Assembly: GCA_963082975.1 (NCBI GenBank)
Contig: OY720346.1
Location: 71,539,267 to 71,603,266 of the forward strand
Origin: Labia minor
Taxonomy: Eukaryota > Arthropoda > Insecta > Dermaptera > Spongiphoridae
DNA length: 64,000 nucleotides
Reading direction: 5' to 3'
Each line of letters begins with the position of its first letter. Within the stretch, counting starts at the first letter, position 1. Positions 62,301-64,000 of this stretch are shown here, one piece after another. The notes beneath the pieces are model-generated. The model had not been told where the DNA came from, did not search any database, and was given only the letters and a program-made list of their open reading frames with translations. Made by a program: the position numbers and the translations under genes.

Positions 62301-63110
62301 GTTCCCTTACTTCTTATTTTACCAATACATCACTGGGTGTGAGTGTTAAATTATAAAAAAATAAAATAACATCAAGCAATCTTATAGATTAGAATAAATT
62401 AAATATGATAAAATAAACGATTTAAAAATTTCAGTAAAAACTAAGAAATGTTTACTATAATAGACCATATAAAATTAAATTATAATGTTAACAAAATTTA
62501 TTTATTTTTCTTCCATTATTTAATAATAAAAAAAATATTTTGGTTAGTATAAATAAGTAAACATTCAAAAATGATATTTTGTAGTTTAGTTAAACTTAGT
62601 TTAAACTTATAACTTTGATATAACAGGATAAAATTAGTAATTTATTCAAAATTATTAATTTATTTTGGGAAAATAAAATATGAATTCTTTAAAAAAAAAT
62701 ATATAAGTAATAAATTTATATATTTTTTTTCTTATTAATTAAAAAGCTAATGAATTTTAAGATTTTGTTAATCAATTCAGAACTTTTATATAAAAAGCTT
62801 AAGAAAGATTTATTTTTTCAAATATAAAAAAATAACATCATTTTTGAATGAATGATTTTAATTTTGTATTTTTTTTAAAGAATTTATAATAAATATAAAT
62901 ATGATACAATACCAATATAGTTGTATCTTTTAATATTGATACTCTAGTATTTCCATGTGTCCCAATAGCGATTACAATCATTGTTTGTGAATCCTGGTGA
63001 ACCATATAAGCAAGTCCCACATAAGCATTATTTAAAGCAAGCACTGAGAGTTCGATACTAGCATTATAAATTGGATTGAACGCATATGGACAATTATTAG
63101 TGGTGACCAT
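56238..63110 (-). CDS. FAMeT: Farnesoic acid O-methyltransferase-like protein with Methyltransf_FA domain and two DM9 repeats (5 exons, 299 aa)
   Basis: Assembled from five minus-strand exons: 63110-62913, 59188-58949, 57421-57260, 56862-56650 and 56324-56238. Every junction is GT/AG and phase 0, giving 66+80+54+71+28 residues and a TAG stop. Residues about 6-135 match the Methyltransf_FA fold of crustacean FAMeT (CPYAFNPIY near the start, IQIKWDHTGHIKV in the core, DGRWLLGD near its end). Residues about 159-227 and 231-299 are two DM9 (DUF3421) repeats, each with an IPPNAVPGG-like segment, a GRA/S-HEG motif, GKV, and a YIPxGGxEh...YEVL ending. Order and length match Drosophila CG10527 (about 290 aa), so I think the protein is complete. 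The family was named for a proposed step in methyl farnesoate synthesis, but it lacks a classic SAM-binding motif and enzymatic activity is disputed; DM9 proteins are lectin-like. No signal peptide or membrane segment is visible, suggesting a cytosolic protein. The start Met follows an in-frame TAA, but a possible AG acceptor just upstream leaves room for a 5' exon. Confidence 0.88.
56650..56862 (-). CDS. FAMeT: FAMeT-like gene, exon 4 (end of first and start of second DM9)
   Basis: Encodes residues 201-271. Acceptor TTTCAG, donor GTATAA. It opens with VVPSHNVCYIPWGGAEH, completing the first DM9, then starts the second with AAWIPAVGGNIPDGALPSG and LFVGRSHHEG, ending again after GK. Confidence 0.88.
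57260..57421 (-). CDS. FAMeT: FAMeT-like gene, exon 3 (first DM9, 5' half)
   Basis: Encodes residues 147-200. Acceptor CCTCAG, donor GTACAA. The exon begins VGWALPEA and runs through GGEIPPNAVPGG and YIGRARHEGALIPGK, which is the first half of a DM9 repeat. It stops exactly after GK of the conserved GKV. Confidence 0.87.
57606..58117 (-). mobile_element. Mariner deletion derivative in FAMeT intron 2
   Basis: Ends GGTGCTTGGCTGTATTCTGA and, inverted, GGTGCTTGCATGTATTTTGA. The minus strand retains a decayed N-terminus (FDLKKS..., GDFDVNDKERIGG-like) fused directly to the C-terminus (MLQERWVKVVENDGKYFD). The whole catalytic core is missing. It shares the C-terminal type of the 47164 copy. Confidence 0.72.
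58949..59188 (-). CDS. FAMeT: FAMeT-like gene, exon 2
   Basis: Encodes residues 67-146 from AVRNHQFILST to KLAKEW. The acceptor is CTCGTAG, immediately preceded in frame by the TAG of the acceptor itself, and the donor is GTAAAT. It carries the second half of the Methyltransf_FA domain, including IQIKWDHTGHIKV, which aligns with 'FWIRWDGGVISVG' in insect homologues. A second AG eight bases further in could give a slightly shorter exon but would change the phase. Confidence 0.85.
59865..60063. mobile_element. hAT-like MITE, AAGGTGACCA family, in FAMeT intron 1
   Basis: Starts AAGGTGACCA, ends TGGTGACCTTA, with 8-bp CTATAATT on both sides (59857-59864, 60064-60071). Confidence 0.77.
60748..60802 (+). 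promoter_or_regulatory. Candidate core promoter with CRE and initiator motifs
   Basis: A perfect CRE palindrome TGACGTCA lies at 60748-60755. About 40 bases downstream come three overlapping TCAGTC/TCAGT initiator-like motifs, the usual arthropod Inr. The island is clearly less A+T-rich than its surroundings and leads straight into an ATG exon with a consensus donor. No TATA box at the expected distance. Confidence 0.45.
60787..60877 (+). CDS. Candidate first exon (5' UTR plus six codons), plus strand
   Basis: After the Inr-like motifs a ~70 base leader runs to ATG at 60860. The reading is MKSPKE, cut by a strong GTAGGT donor at 60878. It lies inside intron 1 of the minus-strand FAMeT-like gene, so it would start an overlapping opposite-strand gene. 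No partner exon was recognised before the window ends, and the product is unknown. Motif spacing, lower A+T content and the donor support it; six codons cannot prove coding. Confidence 0.45.
61229..61525. mobile_element. hAT MITE, CAGCGGT family, decayed ends, in FAMeT intron 1
   Basis: The interior matches the 5987 copy (CCATGGTTAAGAG, TTTAGCATCTTTCCTAT, CCATTTGGGGTAATTT). Perfect 8-bp duplication CTATAGGC at 61221-61228 and 61526-61533. The first bases have drifted from CAG. Confidence 0.78.
62016..62094 (+). repeat. 28-bp tandem repeat, 2.7 copies
   Basis: AGAAATATTAATTTTTCAAT plus TAAATAAG repeated head to tail, ending just before the hAT MITE at 62099. Confidence 0.8.
62099..62335. mobile_element. 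hAT MITE, CAGTGGTGTATTGG family, in FAMeT intron 1
   Basis: Inverted ends CAGTGGTGTATTGG / CAGTGATGTATTGG. Flanks ATTGTGAG and GGTGTGAG agree at six of eight bases, consistent with an older 8-bp duplication. Confidence 0.83.
62913..63110 (-). CDS. FAMeT: FAMeT-like gene, exon 1
   Basis: Encodes residues 1-66, beginning MVTTNNCPYAF and ending KDTTIL. It corresponds to the first half of the Methyltransf_FA domain: NNAYVGL matches the 'NDAHVAL' stretch of crustacean FAMeT. The donor is GTATTG directly after a complete codon. An in-frame TAA lies four codons before the ATG, so this Met is the first available unless TATGCAG just upstream is a real acceptor for an untranslated or short coding exon. 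Confidence 0.8.
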
Positions 63111-63312
63111 TCTGCATATGTCTTAGGGAAGGGACATGCAAATAAAAAAAAGGCACTTGCTTAAAAATAGTAAAATTGAATAGTTAATCTTTTATATATT
63201 TATATATAAAAAAAAAAAAATCAGAAAAAAAACAGAAATATAGGTAAATTCTATTGATCCTTTTGCTTCAAAATTTTATAAAAAAATTTGTTATTATAAT
63301 TAAAATTAACAT

Positions 63313-64000
63313 ATATCTTATCTTATTTAATTATATTAGCAAAAATTGTATATATATATATTACTATCAGATTTATCACGGATATAATCAAGTATTTTTG
63401 TGAGATTGTTTTCTCGGCGTTTCGGCACCCAGTCAGCCTTGGGCTGTTGTCCAGTGCGGACGGGTGCCAGTCTCAGGATTCTTCAGCTCCACAGCAACGC
63501 AGAGAGTACAAAACCATTCAACCTATCAACTCAAAATCCCGATATTAACTGTTGGTCACACAGACTAAGACCCAGAATCCCAAAAATATTCCCACCTAAA
63601 TAATCTCTTGAAAATGGCTCAAAAATGGGTGCCGAAACGTCGAGAAAACAATCTCACAAAAATACATGATTATATCCCTGATAAATGTGATAGTAATAAT
63701 AACAATAACATTCACGGAAATCTAAACCAACATTTATATATATATATATATATTTATTTTTGAAATATTAAACCGCTCGATCTTTTTGAAATTCACACCA
63801 TAGATAATTTTTGTAAAGAAAAATCGATCTGTATTGGGTTCAGCCTTGGGAAAAATCATCTTTGTTAGTTTTTTCTTAATTTAAAATAGGAATTTTAATA
63901 TTAAAAAAAAATGGCGCCGGGCAAAGTCGGACAGCGATTCCTTAAATACAAAATATTATAAATAAAATAAAATTTAAAATATTTATTTTAATAATATTTT
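63313..64000 (+). repeat. R2 repeat, copy 5, split by an inverted-repeat element and cut by the window end
   Basis: TATCTTATCTTATTTAATTA, then an insertion at 63360-63697, then TTAAACCGCTCGATC, the TTAGTTTTTTCTTAATTT module and GGCGCCGGGCAAAGTCGG. Confidence 0.7.
63360..63697. mobile_element. Inverted-repeat element with ~70 bp arms
   Basis: ATTACTATCAGATTTATCAC...TTCTCGGCGTTTCGGCACCC is repeated inverted at 63628-63697 with few mismatches. The ~200 bp loop is of balanced composition (CAGTGCGGACGGGTGCCAG) with no domain. Superfamily not assigned. Confidence 0.65.

Noticed and set aside
62838-62912. Continuation of FAMeT exon 1 as YHIYIYYKFFKK
   Set aside because: This is intron read-through; GTATTG at 62912 is a donor and the domain resumes cleanly in exon 2.

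Overview
This is an extremely A+T-rich (about four fifths A+T by eye) animal nuclear segment dominated by transposable-element debris. The nested mariner and hAT-type elements, intron-split genes and a Methyltransf_FA + DM9 gene point to an arthropod. A copepod or an insect fits; the species cannot be fixed from the window alone.

The only complete gene I can assemble is on the minus strand at 56238-63110. It has five exons, all joined in phase 0, and encodes a 299-residue protein of the 'farnesoic acid O-methyltransferase-like' family: one Methyltransf_FA (PF12248) domain followed by two DM9 repeats, like Drosophila CG10527. Its first intron holds an opposite-strand candidate promoter and first exon (60748-60877). 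Three other exon-like islands stand out from the A+T background with acceptable splice sites: a minus-strand internal exon at 7813-7935, a plus-strand terminal exon with poly(A) signal at 28306-28506, and a plus-strand first exon for a signal-anchored membrane protein at 33694-33912. Their parent genes cannot be assembled here.

The rest is layered repeats. (1) At least twelve pieces of a ~600 bp family begin GCTGGAGTGTCTCCACTC-ACTATCTCGC and end GCGAGATAGTA. The inverted end motif, internal CA microsatellite and A/T-run target resemble non-autonomous Helentron (HINE/DINE-1) elements. (2) Two further families, called R2 and R3 here, share an internal module and have short palindromes near the 3' end. 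(3) About ten hAT-type elements, most with recognisable 8-bp target duplications, include one 3.9 kb example at 37475-41351. (4) Eight mariner relics (DD34D), mostly internally deleted. (5) Foldback elements at 3681-4213 and 42991-44011, a GC-rich 211 bp MITE at 48118-48328, a LINE reverse-transcriptase relic at 10850-11605 and a tRNA-derived SINE fragment near 30229.

Layout: 1-19 kb, repeats plus exon island 7813; 19-29 kb, R2/R3 copies, a mariner and the terminal exon at 28306; 29-34 kb, two mariners, a MITE and the first exon at 33694; 34-48 kb, HINEs, duplicated R3 block, 3.9 kb hAT, foldback, R2; 48-56 kb, mostly featureless A+T sequence with three hAT MITEs; 56-63 kb, the FAMeT/DM9 gene with its intronic elements; the last 0.7 kb is an R2 copy split by an inverted-repeat element. 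No LTR retroelement, virus-like element, rRNA, tRNA gene or CRISPR array was recognised.
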